Below, piece by piece: positions 1 through 11,105 of a DNA stretch of 64,000 nucleotides (position 1 is the first letter of the stretch; each line of letters opens with the position of its first letter). Below the pieces are notes generated by a model that searched no databases, was not told the DNA's origin, and worked only from the letters and a program-made list of their open reading frames with translations. The stretch comes from Xiphias gladius (Eukaryota; Chordata; Actinopteri; Istiophoriformes; Xiphiidae): positions 25,018,530 to 25,082,529 of the forward strand of contig NC_053414.1 of NCBI RefSeq assembly GCF_016859285.1, in the 5' to 3' direction. A program made the position numbers and the translations under genes.

Positions 1-563
1 TATGGCCCAACTCCAGCGTGGATTAAATATTCTAGGAAAGCAGTGATGATTACACGTTAAATATAGGCACATCAAGTTTGAACTACCGATTAACAAAAAT
101 GATGGGACACACTTTTTTCTCTATATTGCTCAGCTCTACATACGGAAATCCTCTTCTCATTTTTCTAACTATCCAGTGATGGTTAGATTGGTGGTTAAAA
201 CAAACAAACAAACAAAAAAAACACAGGAGCTATCACATCTGACTCAATCAAGGAATTCATGATGGTACTTTTTGTTTAACAGTGTTTGGACCCCAGAGTA
301 GCCCTGTTTTCCTTTGTGGTTTGTATATAAGACTAAGCAAATTATTCATTATGATGTGCCCTTACCACAGGTTTTGCATCTCTGTGTTGTGTCCTGTCCT
401 TGGATAAAATCAATCTCTGGGTGACAGTCCTGTGATAAAAGCCCAATTCTTATGCCCAGCTGCACAATTTATGCCATAAAACGCTGGTATATCTAATGTG
501 GATGTGGCAACAGTAATCAGAATGCGTCAGTCCTTCCCTACCACCTTCACATGTTTCTCTTAC

Positions 564-664
564 CTGTGGTAGGGCTCTCTCCTGTATTTTTTCATTGTCA
601 GGCCGTCCATGTTGGCAGGCAAGTCTGCGTAGTTCTGCAGTCTGTCACTCCATGAAGTGGTCAT
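564..664 (-). CDS. nt5c2: nt5c2 first coding exon (cytosolic purine 5'-nucleotidase II), partial gene
   Basis: NT5C2 dephosphorylates 6-hydroxypurine nucleoside monophosphates (IMP, GMP) in the cytosol. Read on the minus strand, the ATG at 664-662 opens a 33-codon run beginning [11 protein letters not shown], then LPANMD and [10 protein letters not shown]. This lines up almost residue for residue with the human NT5C2 N-terminus ([30 protein letters not shown]). The exon ends at 564 in phase 2, directly before a GTAAGA donor. Its acceptor is a pyrimidine tract plus CAG, so the exon starts at 683 with 19 nt of 5' UTR. The remaining exons, including the HAD catalytic motifs, lie to the left of base 1; nothing in 1-563 could be read as the next exon. 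The gene is divergent from ina, as in human. Which teleost paralog (a or b) it is cannot be told from one exon. Confidence 0.93.
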
Positions 665-683
665 CTTTAAAAACTTTCAGTGT

Positions 684-2282
684 CTGGGGAGAAGGGAATC
701 AACAGATATGGAGGGACTCAATTTGTAACAAAAATATATACAAAGGTGAAAAAGTAGTTAATATAGTGTGGAATGGAAGTTTAATTCAAGTCATCTTAAA
801 TAATAATAGGAATATTTTGGATTGGAGGATTAACTGGGTGGCAAAACGTGTATCTATCAGTATAAACTGTGACTATTTAATAACTCAATTATTTAAACAC
901 ATCTCTCCTGTGCCCAACATGGACAATGAGGAGATATAAACTGTCACAACTCAATAGATCCTAACAATTTGACCATCCACGGTCAATTAGGGATTCTCCT
1001 GTGGTGTTCTCAAGATGCAGAAAGAGGACATGATAGAAGAGTGGAGGGTAGGGCATGGGAAACATATACAACAGGTCAGACCAGTGGGTACATTTATGTG
1101 TTGTGCCAGTACAGTCAGGCACAAAAACATCGCCTCTGACACACTAGGCAAAGTCAGTGAGCAAGACTGAATCAACGGCCCATGAAACATTTCAGAAGGC
1201 TACTAGAAGGCTATATTTACAGAAATAACATATGATGAAATCCGTGTTTGGTTAATGCATCAAGTCACACACAAACAAGCTTAGACCAAAGGACAATCTG
1301 TGGAAAGTCTCGTGAATTTCTCCCTTAGCGGAGAGTAAGCCTTGTGTCGGCCTTGTCTTTTTTAATGGCCAGTGAGGTATGTTTTTTCCTCGCATGCTGA
1401 CACTGGAGAGCCTGGGCTGCAGGAAGGAAAGACAGAGGTCAGCTTTCTAGTTCTTTTAGTGCCAGCACAAATGCAAATGAGATTCACATGTTTAGGCAGA
1501 GGAGCACTGTCAACACAGTGGCCACACAGAAAACTGCGTTAGAGGATCAAAACAGTCTTCAGTGTTTACAGCTTTACACGAGATTAAACAAAAGCTTCGA
1601 CGTGTTTGTTTTTTACCTGCTGAACTCTCATGTTCCGTGCGTATATGAGCATTTTTGCCAGAAACACCACAACTAGCGGCGTGTGGACCTATTTTGGTCA
1701 TCCTACTGGATGTTTACTTGTCTCTTATTTTTCGTGTATTTTGTAGCTAACTCCTTTATGACGCCTTGACCCACGGTGAGAACTGGGTCCAGTTCGGTCT
1801 GAAGGGAGCTCTAGCTTGGGAAGATTCCCAGCTAAACATTAAGAAAACTAGACGAGAAAGTCAGACGTAACTTTTAGCAGGCTTGTTTGCCTCGGGTCAG
1901 TCTTGGGAGAGAGTGGGTCGATAAATACTACACGTAACGTTAACTGTCACTCATCTTTAGGACGTCGTTTCTGTTGAAGTATTATCTTTGGCTGTATAAA
2001 CATAAAGGGTTATATTAAAACGAAACGGTGAGAGCCTAGCTTAAGCTGCTGTAAAAGCTTGTTCGCAGACAAACAACGTCCTGCTATTTGCTGAACTGTA
2101 AAAGCTAGCTAACAGTCCGCTAAAAACAGCCTCTATCGTGCTCTTTCTGCGGTGACATTGATGAGAAGGACGGCCAAAGGGGGTCCGGGGAGAGACAGCT
2201 AACGCGTTAGCTGGCTTCGATGCAAAAACAAAAGCCCCAGACAGCCACTGCGTTTAGCTGTGACTGGCATTACTGTACTCAC
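684..2282 (-). other. nt5c2 intron 1, no other gene seen
   Basis: This is the interval between the nt5c2 untranslated exon and its first coding exon. It holds short random reading frames only. The promoter-proximal end (about 1900-2282) is richer in CpG than the rest. No RNA gene or repeat is recognised. Confidence 0.55.
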
Positions 2283-2400
2283 CTCTGAGTTCCTGAATAA
2301 AACTGCACCGTCCGTTAGTCTGAGCATGCGCCTTGTGCGTCGGAAAAGTCGGAGAAAAATCTCCAATGTGGATTTTCTTAGTGAAAGCAGCGGTCAAAGC
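2283..2400 (-). other. nt5c2: nt5c2 untranslated exon 1 (probable)
   Basis: On the minus strand a strong donor (CAGAG followed by GTGAGTA, junction 2283/2282) ends a short GC-rich segment with several CpGs. It carries a GCATGCGC motif resembling an NRF1 site (about 2324-2331). There is no open frame, so this is most likely the 5' UTR exon spliced to the coding exon at 683-564 across a 1.6-kb intron (684-2282). The right-hand boundary, and so the transcription start, is an estimate; a long CT microsatellite begins about 60 bp further upstream. Confidence 0.6.
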
Positions 2401-2461
2401 GGTGATGTGTGCACTGTAAAGCCAGGCAGCAGATGACTGTCTCTGCTATGCCTGCCTGCCT

Positions 2462-2570
2462 GCTCTCGCTCTCTCTCTCTCGCTCTCTCTCGCTCTCTCT
2501 CTCTCTTCTTTCTTTCTTTCTTTTTCTCCCTCTCTCTCTCTCTCTCTCTCTGCGTGTTTCCCTTCCTGTA
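2462..2570. repeat. Polypyrimidine (CT/CTTT) microsatellite beside the nt5c2 promoter
   Basis: About 110 bases that are almost purely C and T on the plus strand, in CT, CTCG and CTTT units. They sit just upstream of nt5c2 exon 1. The reading frames across it on both strands (serine/leucine runs, arginine/glutamate runs) are artefacts of the repeat. Confidence 0.9.
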
Positions 2571-2668
2571 CTCTCTTTCTCTGCTGCCAGCTGTTGTTGT
2601 GAGACATTCAGGGGGCGGTATTTACTCCCGTCTGTCATGAGGAGGCGGGACTATCTGTCTTCACGGCA

Positions 2669-2712
2669 CACACACACACACACACACACACAAGCACGCA
2701 CGCACACACACT
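2669..2712. repeat. CA microsatellite
   Basis: CA dinucleotide run of about 12 units, then imperfect CACG/CACA units. It lies in the intergenic stretch upstream of nt5c2. Confidence 0.85.
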
Positions 2713-2993
2713 TGACCCGCATCTGTCGTCAGCTGACTACATCAAAATGCAGAAAAAAAATACCTAATTTAACTGTACCCGTTTATTTCTTCAGTGAGCT
2801 ACCCAAGCTGAAGTGCTGTCACATCACTGGCAGATATTGGTTCAACTTAACTTAAACGACAGGAACCACAAGGCTGAACTGTCAGGTCTGGAGTGTTTGG
2901 GCGAATGGAAAACTGCAAGTGCACAGAGGTAGCCACGGATTGCTTACATGCATTATTTGACAACATTTGTAGCTACTCTGTTATGGATATCAT

Positions 2994-3443
2994 CAGTGGT
3001 GGATGAAATGCTCAGATCCTTTTCTTAAATGCCCCCCCCACACACACACACGCCTATTGTTGCTTCACTTGGATGTTGGACCTTCCCTGAGCAGAATGAT
3101 GTGTGCGCAGAGCTCTTTTTCCACGTTCTCCTGCTGAAGGAGGAAAGTTTTTCTGTGCTCATATCAAATCCCAGTTTAAAAACGTGCACGGTACCAGATG
3201 CAGCTTACACGAGTGGGATGTGGGAACTTGAAACCTCCAGTGCTCATACGATGAGAATGGACTTTTCAGTGAAGTAGGAGGCATCACGTGTCTCAGCAGT
3301 TAAACTGCTGAAATGAAAAGAGTTTGAATATTCATTGATTTTGGAGTTTTGAAAACTGGATAAAGAGCTGATTTAATTTTAAGACTTTTTATTAGGTAAT
3401 TTAATTTTGCATAAAATGGAATTACTCTAACTTTCCACCACTG
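2994..3443. mobile_element. hAT-like non-autonomous element (MITE), 450 bp
   Basis: The ends are perfect 10-bp terminal inverted repeats: CAGTGGTGGA at 2994-3003 and its reverse complement TCCACCACTG at 3434-3443. They are flanked by 8-bp direct repeats matching at 6 of 8 positions (2986-2993 GATATCAT and 3444-3451 GGTATTAT). A CAGTGGTGG-type end with an 8-bp target duplication is typical of hAT elements in fish. The interior has no transposase frame, so it is non-autonomous. It also contains a short C run followed by a CA run. Confidence 0.7.
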
Positions 3444-3451
3444 GGTATTAT

Positions 3452-5760
3452 ACAGTGACAGTAGGTCATCTCAGCGAGTGTATTTACACTGCAGCCCATG
3501 AGTCTTTGGACAATGACACATTCTTAGCTGTAGGTCTGGAATAAACTAAGGACTTTGAGGTTACTGTGGTGACTTCCAGCTTTAATACGAGGCTATATTC
3601 ACTAAACAGTGCAGACACTGTTGTTGATCTTCCATAGTGTTCGAAAATGAAGGGGACTATACGGTACAGGAAAAGATTATGAGTCTGTTTACCCCATGGA
3701 TTCGAACAAGCGTCCTCAGGGCTAAAAATCCGTACATTAACCTCAGTCATTGTTTCATTTGAGACACAATCCGCTGGAGTAGAGTGCCAAAGCAGTTGAA
3801 AATGTATCACTTTCCAAATGGACTGCACCATCAGTAAAATAAGGGAATTTAAAAAAATATATATTCAAAAACTTTTAAAAATACTAAGCAACAACCAAAA
3901 AAAAAGTGTTTTACTTCCATCCTTGACATACCTCTTGACATACTTTAGGTTAGGACAAAGGTTCCCAAACTTTTTTGCTCAAGAACACTTAAAAACATCA
4001 TATCCTGTTTTGATAAGGTTTGTAGGACACAAACATCTGAGCAGAATCATCTTAGCATTGGTACAGAATCATTGTAGTGCAAGAGAAGGAAAAAGCAGCA
4101 TAGACTGAAAAAAAAAAACCCTCTCAGTTAAAAATACTTGCCTGCATGTAACTACGTGCCTCCTCTGCCACAACTTTATTTACTTTGGCGTGCAGGGCGT
4201 CATTTTATTGTTTTTGTGGAATTTACGGCATTTTTTTGTCATAGATTTTGAGAGAAGGGCAAAATATCTCAAGGGGCCCTTGTGGGGCATCCAAGCGGCT
4301 CAGCTCGAACATTCTGTATAATTATAATGTGTCTGGACTAATTATAAGGCACTTTTAGCTTGCAGCTCCTAAACTGAACTATGATGCTCATGTCGGCATG
4401 AAATAGGACATAAAAGAGTGAGTAAGTCCCAGGGAGGTCTGTCTTTACCTGAGCTATTGAGGCTCCATTGAATGTATTGCAGAATGTTCAGAGAGGGATG
4501 ATACATTATTTTTCAATGTGCCCATACGCTTCCTCCATGGGAAACTGACCCGTACATCTGTGAATCAGTCTATGTACAGACGCTCATCCGTGCATTCATC
4601 CAAATCTCCAGCAGTCTTCGTATACTTTGGGTTACTTTCATATGGTTCATGTACTTGAACAACTTCAACCAAGTAGCCCTAACCCACTTCACATTTTGAA
4701 TATTCGTGTGTGCCTGCAGTGTGTAGGGATTTGACGACAGAGGGCAGCAAAGGCCTGTCAGTGGGACGCTGTCTCTCTTTAACCAAACTTACAACAAACA
4801 AAATAAATGATTATCAACCACTAAGAGTAGCTTTGAATATAGTTTAAGCTCATGAACGTTTTATTCTTGCAGATTTAAATCTCAACTCTTAACGAGTAAT
4901 CTGCTCATAAAACGTAGGCCCACCATAGTGCATGAGATGCAGTTTGCTGCTGGCATGAACAAATACATCTTCAAATGGAAGTGGACGATTTCCAGTAAAA
5001 CCTGATTAATCTGTGCTAACGTTTGTTGGACACTTAAGGAATTACAGGTAATGGTTTATATAACACAGGATAGATTGTTTTAAATAGAAACAGAAGTTTA
5101 AAGTTCATACACCACCATTTAAAATACGACCGATGGAGCAGGACTTTTGTAGATTGTGTCACTGCAATGTTTTAGACAACACGAATGAAGGTAGTATTAC
5201 CAGTTACCAACTACCAGTTGCAAATATGCACTGTCAAAAAAAGTGCAGAAAGAGGAAAAGTGCACCATCATCATTCTACCTAAAATCAACACTGTTACTT
5301 GACGTGAATTTGGATTTAGGTTGGAATTCTTGTAGAAATGCAAGGGGTGCATCCCGGTTTTCAATCGTTTTTTCAGCTATAGAAACACTAAAAGTAGGCT
5401 GAGGGTCACCTTAAAGATTTGCTTCTGGTGGAGCTTTTCATTATTATTATTTATTTTATTTTATTTTTTATTTTTTTACGTGTAGGCCACATGTGCAACA
5501 AGCGACCGAACACTGACGCATCACCACTGCGCCAAAAAGGACAGTTCCATCTGCTCCACACAAAGACCAGTGCCAACTGCGCACATCTGGACTGATACCA
5601 GGATTCATGTAAACTATTTGTTATCTATTTTTTATTTGTTATCTCCCTATCTAGCACGAGATTAACCACAGATTCGCATAGAAAGGGGACTACCTGGCCC
5701 ATCTGGAACGGATCCGTGCGGATGTTACCAAGGGGCATTAATTAGTGATTGGGTTGGTCC
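3452..5760. other. Intergenic DNA upstream of ina, no gene seen
   Basis: No convincing exon, RNA gene or complete repeat is visible between the MITE and the ina promoter. The reading frames here are short and lack splice context or family similarity. The interval probably contains ina regulatory sequence, but none can be pinpointed beyond the TATA box. Confidence 0.5.
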
Positions 5761-5763
5761 CCC

Positions 5764-5771
5764 TATAAAAA
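5764..5771 (+). promoter_or_regulatory. ina: ina TATA box
   Basis: TATAAAAA lies 51 bp upstream of the ina start codon at 5815. With the usual 25-30 bp spacing, transcription would start near 5793-5798, giving a 5' UTR of only about 20 nt. A strong TATA element fits a cell-type-restricted gene. Confidence 0.75.
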
Positions 5772-5814
5772 GGAGACGCACCCACTGCTCTGCTCCGACT
5801 CCATACAAGCCAAG

Positions 5815-7884
5815 ATGAGCTACGGATCTGAAGTCTTTTCCTCCTCCTCCTACCGGAGGATTTTCGGCGATTCTCCCCGTTATGCGTCCTCTCCATCGCG
5901 GGTGCCGATAAACGTGTCGTCACGGGGAGGATACCGGTCCTCCTCTCTATCCCGGGGCAACATTTCCTCCCTGGGCTCGTACAGCAGAAAGTCCGGCCGC
6001 TCCTTCTCGCCTATGCCACTGGAGACCTTCGACCTGACACAGAGCAGCGTCCTCAACAATGAGTTCAAAATCATCCGCACCAACGAGAAGGAACAAATGC
6101 AGGGTCTCAATGACCGCTTTGCAATGTTCATCGAGAAAGTGCGCAACTTGGAGCAGCACAACAAAGTGCTGGAGACGGAGTTGATCGCTCTGCGCCAGAG
6201 GCAGACCGAGCCGTCCCGCCTGGCTGAGCTGTACCAACAAGAAATCCGCGAACTGCGCTCCCAGCTCGAGGAACTGAACGGGGAGAAGTCCCAGCTGCTG
6301 ATCGAGAGGGACAATATTGAAGACGACCTGCAGAAAGTCAGGGGAAAATACGAAGAGGAGTTCCGCGGCCGGGAGGAGGCGGAGGCCACCCTGAAGGCTT
6401 TTAAGAAAGATGTGGATGATGCCACCATGGTGCGCCTGGACCTGGAGAAGAAGGTGGAATCTCTCCTGGATGAGATCAACTTCCTCAGGAAGGTGCACGA
6501 AGAGGAGGTGACCGAGCTGACGGACATGATCCAGGCTGCCCAGGTGTCTGTGGAGATGGAGGTGTCCAAGCCGGATCTCACCTCCGCCCTGAAAGAGATC
6601 CGCGGCCAGTACGAGTCCATGGCGTCCAAGAACCTCCAGTCCGCCGAGGAGTGGTACAAGACCAAGTTTGCGGACCTGTCCGAGCAGGCTAACCGGAGTA
6701 ACGAGGCCATCCGCGCCAGTAGGGAAGAAGTGAACGAGTTCAGGAGGCAGCTGCAGTCCAAGACCATCGAGATAGAGAGTCTGAGGGGAACCAACGAGTC
6801 TCTGGAAAAGCAGCTCCGGGAGATGGAGGATAGGCACAATTTGGAGATTGGAAACTATCAGGTAATACCGTTTTAATGACCTTTTAACTTCATATCAAAA
6901 GGAGCATAATATGGAAAATCGCTCATTTATTTTCAGTATTATAAGAGTTTACTTACACTGAAACGAATACGCAGTATAGCGGTTTGTTTGTTTGCTTTTT
7001 CTTAAGAACTATAATAATGTCAGAGCGACAGTAAAACCGGGAGCAGCTGTCGTCGCCCGGGCTCTGTCCGTGGTGCTGAAATTCATTCCCCCGAGAAAGC
7101 TCAGCAGCTGCATCTGACAACGCCCACTGAGTGCATATGCTCTAAATGAGTAATTTTACACAAGTGCTGCCTGCGATTCAGCATTCCCCAAAGAAAAATG
7201 CTCACATGACGAACATTTCAACCCATTTTGCTCATAAACGACTCCAACCCCCAACTACACAGTGCACGGATTAACAATGGGAGGTCCTCGCATGTGGTGC
7301 TGCAGTTATTCCTCTGCAAGCACCTTAAAAAAAAAAAAAAAAAAAGCCAAAATATTTGCTAGGAAATGTTGATCCCTGGCCCTTTTGTCCCTAGGACAAT
7401 ATGGCAGAGCTGGAGAATGACCTGAGGACCACTAAGAGCGAGATGGCTCGTCACCTGAGGGAGTACCAGGATCTGCTCAATGTCAAGATGGCACTGGATA
7501 TTGAAATTGCAGCTTACAGGTAGGTTTTTTTTTTTCAAAGACAACCCCCATATTGTTCATTACAGTAACATCTATAATATAGAAGTGAAAGAGCCTGATT
7601 TAAAGACATAAATGTACATATATCTGCTGGGGAACATCTCTCCCTTGTTAAATGGCTTTACACTTTCTTTTGATGTTATCTCCTCCCCTGTACCTGATTA
7701 CTTATTCTTTAAAAAACCCTTCCCTTTTCGCCCTCTCTGCAGGAAACTCCTGGAAGGGGAGGAGACCCGCATCGGGACAGGCATCACCTATCCAAGCGCT
7801 GGTATGGGGCAAGGCTACAACTACCAGACCCGCATTTACTCCACCTCTGGCAAGAGCTCCAAGAAGGAGGGCAAGGAGGAGGAT

Positions 7885-7928
<44 letters not shown>

Positions 7929-8043
7929 CAAATCTGGAGGCAAGGTGTCCCAGCGTGAGGTTTATGAGGAGACAGTGGTCACCACTAAGAAGATGGAGAA
8001 GCAGCAAGACTCCAGCGATATTCCCACCAATCAGAAAAACTAA
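5815..8043 (+). CDS. ina: Alpha-internexin / gefiltin (type IV neuronal intermediate filament)
   Basis: Structural protein of neuronal intermediate filaments that co-assembles with neurofilament subunits in axons. Exons 5815-6861, 7395-7519 and 7743-8043 join in frame (phases 0 and 2) to give 490 aa; human INA is 499 aa and also has three exons. A serine/arginine-rich head (1-90) begins [19 protein letters not shown], close to the human INA head. Coil 1A begins near [17 protein letters not shown] (about 98-114), and the rod closes with [12 protein letters not shown] (387-398), the intermediate-filament signature. The tail carries a pure run of 14 glutamines (439-452) and the INA-like motif EETVVTTKK near the C-terminus. 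The short spacing to the TATA box and the INA-type head support the ATG at 5815; an upstream in-frame ATG at 5749 lies before the TATA box. Type III filaments (peripherin, plasticin) are less likely because of the head and tail sequence. The paralog (inaa or inab) is not assignable. Confidence 0.95.
7885..7926 (+). repeat. ina: In-frame CAG repeat, 14 units (polyglutamine)
   Basis: Fourteen uninterrupted CAG codons in the last ina exon encode Gln439-452 of the tail. They lie between a KKEGKEED stretch and NKSGGK. A pure trinucleotide run of this length is expected to vary in length between individuals. Confidence 0.97.
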
Positions 8044-10650
8044 GAGCCTCCTGTAAGCCTGTTCTTGATCCCTAAAGCCTCCCTTTGTCCTCCAAATCCT
8101 CTCCTCTCTCCCATCCTAAAACAAACCTTGAGCCTAACACTTGAAGCACTTGTGGGGATCTACGATGATAGCCCTGCTTTGCCTTGTTTTCATAAGCATA
8201 GTGAGATTGCCAAGGTTTCTAACATCTGAAATAGAGTGCAGTGTTGATAGGTTTGTTTTATGTTGGTTGATTCTTCCTTGTACCTTTTGTGCCCCCCACG
8301 TGTGTTCCCCAAAGGAAATCCAGTATAGCTCTACTGTAACCATCACTCTATACGAAACCACGGTACACCCGTTCTCTCTTGTTCTCTTTCAGAAACTCAA
8401 CATCAAACAATAACAAGCACTTAGGTAGCAGCAACAACATGTAATACCAACACACAGTAGACGATAACTCTGGTCATGCACTACTATCACAAGCTGTGAG
8501 ATACTCTCAACACATTCCAGATGAAGCATGTGTGTGTGGGTGTTACTCTGTGCACTTAAAGGACAAAAGATTCAAAATACATCCGCTGGTATTGGTTACT
8601 CTCGCTACATCCGCTTATACAAAACAAATAAAATCTCCTTACATGATGTCGACAGTTAAGTGAGAAAAGCACACAGTCTACAATTATAAGTAACCAGCCA
8701 AAAGAAACAATGATATATGATGATGTTTTCCTGAGCCATTATTTTTGGTCTCCTCAGTAAAAACGGAGTTTCCAAACAAAGTGTCTGCTTAAATCTCTTC
8801 TTGCACAATATTTCTGATCACACTCAGTGCATCAGGGGTTTGACTGTGACTCAGTCAGCTCTGCATGACAACAGCATAGAAGAGGATGAAAATCCTCAGG
8901 CGAGCACTGACCCTTTTAAACTTCACGGTGAAGTTTAATTATCGAAAGTGGATTACTGTAGCTTTTTAAAAGAGATGAAGACTTGAAGCAAACATGAAAA
9001 CTAATGTATTAATCGAGCATAATTTGCATGATGTATGTACATGTCATGCTTGCATGGAATCCATCAGCCCATCGTTCAAAGTTCAAAGGTTGGCCAGTGC
9101 CTTCCTTTTCACCATTGACCATGTTGCGCATCATCATGCACACTCATTAATAACTGTACTAGACGTTTGTTGGTTAGGCTGTAGGCCAGATTTGAGACTA
9201 CTGTTATAAATCTTAGGACTGAGATGGGCTACAAATCTCTGCTGTCGCTGCTGTGAAGATAAGGAGGAAAACTCCTCTTTAAGGCACTCAAATAGGAATG
9301 TAAAATACCTAATTCAATAATGATGAACAGTTGGCACAACGTGCTGTGAAGGATACAAGGGAAAAGGGAAGTTTAATAAAAAATGCTGTAAAGGAGGCAA
9401 AATGCAGCTAATATGACAAGAAAGAACAAGAGTTTTTCTCTCGATGCAGTCCAGTCAGTCGGAGACTGAATTGTAAATTATGCTTTAGCTCAAATGCACA
9501 AGATTCTGTATGATCCATCTGGGTGCAATGAATTGTATGCATATTATCACCACTTTCCATGTGCCATTTATGATGCTCGAAGCACATTTAAGACCCAGGA
9601 TCCATACCGTATCACTCAGCCTGAAGAAAACCAAGTCAACAAAGCTCAAAATACATCACAAGTTCAGTCAGAACCCACCAGACCACGATGTGTTTGAAGC
9701 ATCTTGGCCTCTCTCTTCTTAACCGTGGCCATGACTGGATAAAACGTCTGTTGTAGTACGACCTCACCAGTAGAAATCCTTCAGTATGTAAGACTTGTAG
9801 CTTGTTTTTCTGCCTGTGCACTGCCAACTCTAACACAGCTATCTTATTCTCTTGCTGTTAGTCATGGCGAGCCATACCCTGACAAACTGCACTCACATTA
9901 AGAATGAAAAAAGAAAACTACTGATTGTGTGGCAGACTGTTCTGGATTGGGTTCCTGTTGTTTTACCTGAGGCTTGTGATAAGTATCTTAGTACTGTAGT
10001 ACATGTGTTTGTATCTCTTAACAGTGGCCTATAATAACTGGAATGTTTTTGGGGGGGCATCAAATCTGAAAGTTGTTTTATGAATACTGAATTCCCGTGT
10101 CAAGCAGAATAAAAATCTCAGAAGTACAAGAACTTATAAATAAAAGCAGCATTTTGTAGTAAACAGCTATAACAATGGATGAATGGTTTATGGTTGCAAA
10201 TGTCAAGCCTTTATCTTTCCACTGTAAACCAAAAGAATTTTCATGGGTGTCTGAAGAAAAACGTCACTCCTACTTCTACAGCACTGCCAAACTTTTCTAA
10301 GCGCGCATGCAGCATCACTTCATGCAAAAGCAAGCATTACAGTACAGAAAATATGGTGCAGTATGCCACCAATCCAAAACCAAGAGGCAAGATTTAGCCA
10401 TAGAACAAATACTGTAGGATGTAAAATGCCTTAAAACACCAGCAGCTTTATTTCTGGCCATGTGTGCGATGTGTCTGATTCTGTTGAGTAGGGTGTTGAA
10501 TCCTTGTTATCGCTTTGTTAGTGCTTATTAGAGCTACCATGACTACAAAGGCATAGGGATTGAATGTAGATGACATGCTATTCTCTTTACTCTTAATACT
10601 ACTTATGTCTTGATGTATGACACCATATCAATAAAGACTTGACATTACTG
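8044..10650 (+). other. ina: Probable ina 3' UTR
   Basis: AT-rich DNA without convincing exons follows the stop codon. Candidate poly(A) signals occur near 8620 and 10110 and at 10630-10635. The last is followed by a GT/T-rich tract (10665-10700), the arrangement expected at a true 3' end, so a long 3' UTR of about 2.6 kb is plausible. Only transcript data can say which signal is used. Confidence 0.5.
10630..10635 (+). terminator. ina: Candidate ina poly(A) signal
   Basis: AATAAA followed within 30-70 bp by GTGTATGTGGG and a run of T. It is the best-formed cleavage/polyadenylation site downstream of ina. Confidence 0.5.
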
Positions 10651-10857
10651 AGGTGCACATGATTTCATTGTGTATGTGGGTTTTTTTGTTCTTTTTTTTA
10701 ACATTCATTACACACGCTTAAGGAAAGGATACCCTACCGGAGAGGGTAGAAAAGAAATCTTTTGTATCATACAGTCTACGTGATAAATCAAACACACATT
10801 ATCTATTAGTTCTTTCAACACATCAATGCTCTGATGATTAATGACACTATACAATTT

Positions 10858-11105
10858 TGACTTACTTTACTTGAGTAGTTCTGTTTTTTTCTGCTTTGTA
10901 CTTATATTCAACTACATTCCTGAGGAAAATATTGTACTTTACTCCATTACATTTATTTGATGATACTTTGCATATTTGGATTAATAAAAAAAGTATAATC
11001 TAATAAATCAAAAAATGTAATATGATTATAATATAATTTTTACTCGTAACAGTGTATTTCTACACTGTAGTATTACTATTTTTTCGTTTTTCCACCACCG
11101 ATTAA
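10858..11105. repeat. Truncated hAT-type interspersed repeat
   Basis: The stretch from the TTACTTGAGTA-like start through 'attgtactttactccattacatt' text to TTTTCCACCACCG has the composition and key words of a very common teleost hAT-derived short repeat. The right end resembles the TCCACCACTG end of the element at 2994-3443. The left terminal repeat is not intact. Confidence 0.5.

Noticed and set aside
2409..2855. 148-codon frame with serine/leucine and threonine/histidine runs
   Set aside because: It is a translation of CT and CA microsatellites.
3695..3712. GTTCGAATCC-like B box on the minus strand suggesting a tRNA or SINE
   Set aside because: No A box at the right distance and no cloverleaf could be drawn; at most a degraded SINE fragment.
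5749..5814. In-frame upstream ATG giving a 22-residue longer ina
   Set aside because: It lies upstream of the TATA box, so it would not be in the mRNA; the downstream ATG gives the INA-type head.
5880..6839. Long minus-strand frames (319 and 296 codons) opposite ina exon 1
   Set aside because: They are shadows of the GC-rich ina coding exon; the plus-strand frame is a clear intermediate filament protein and the antisense frames show no domain.
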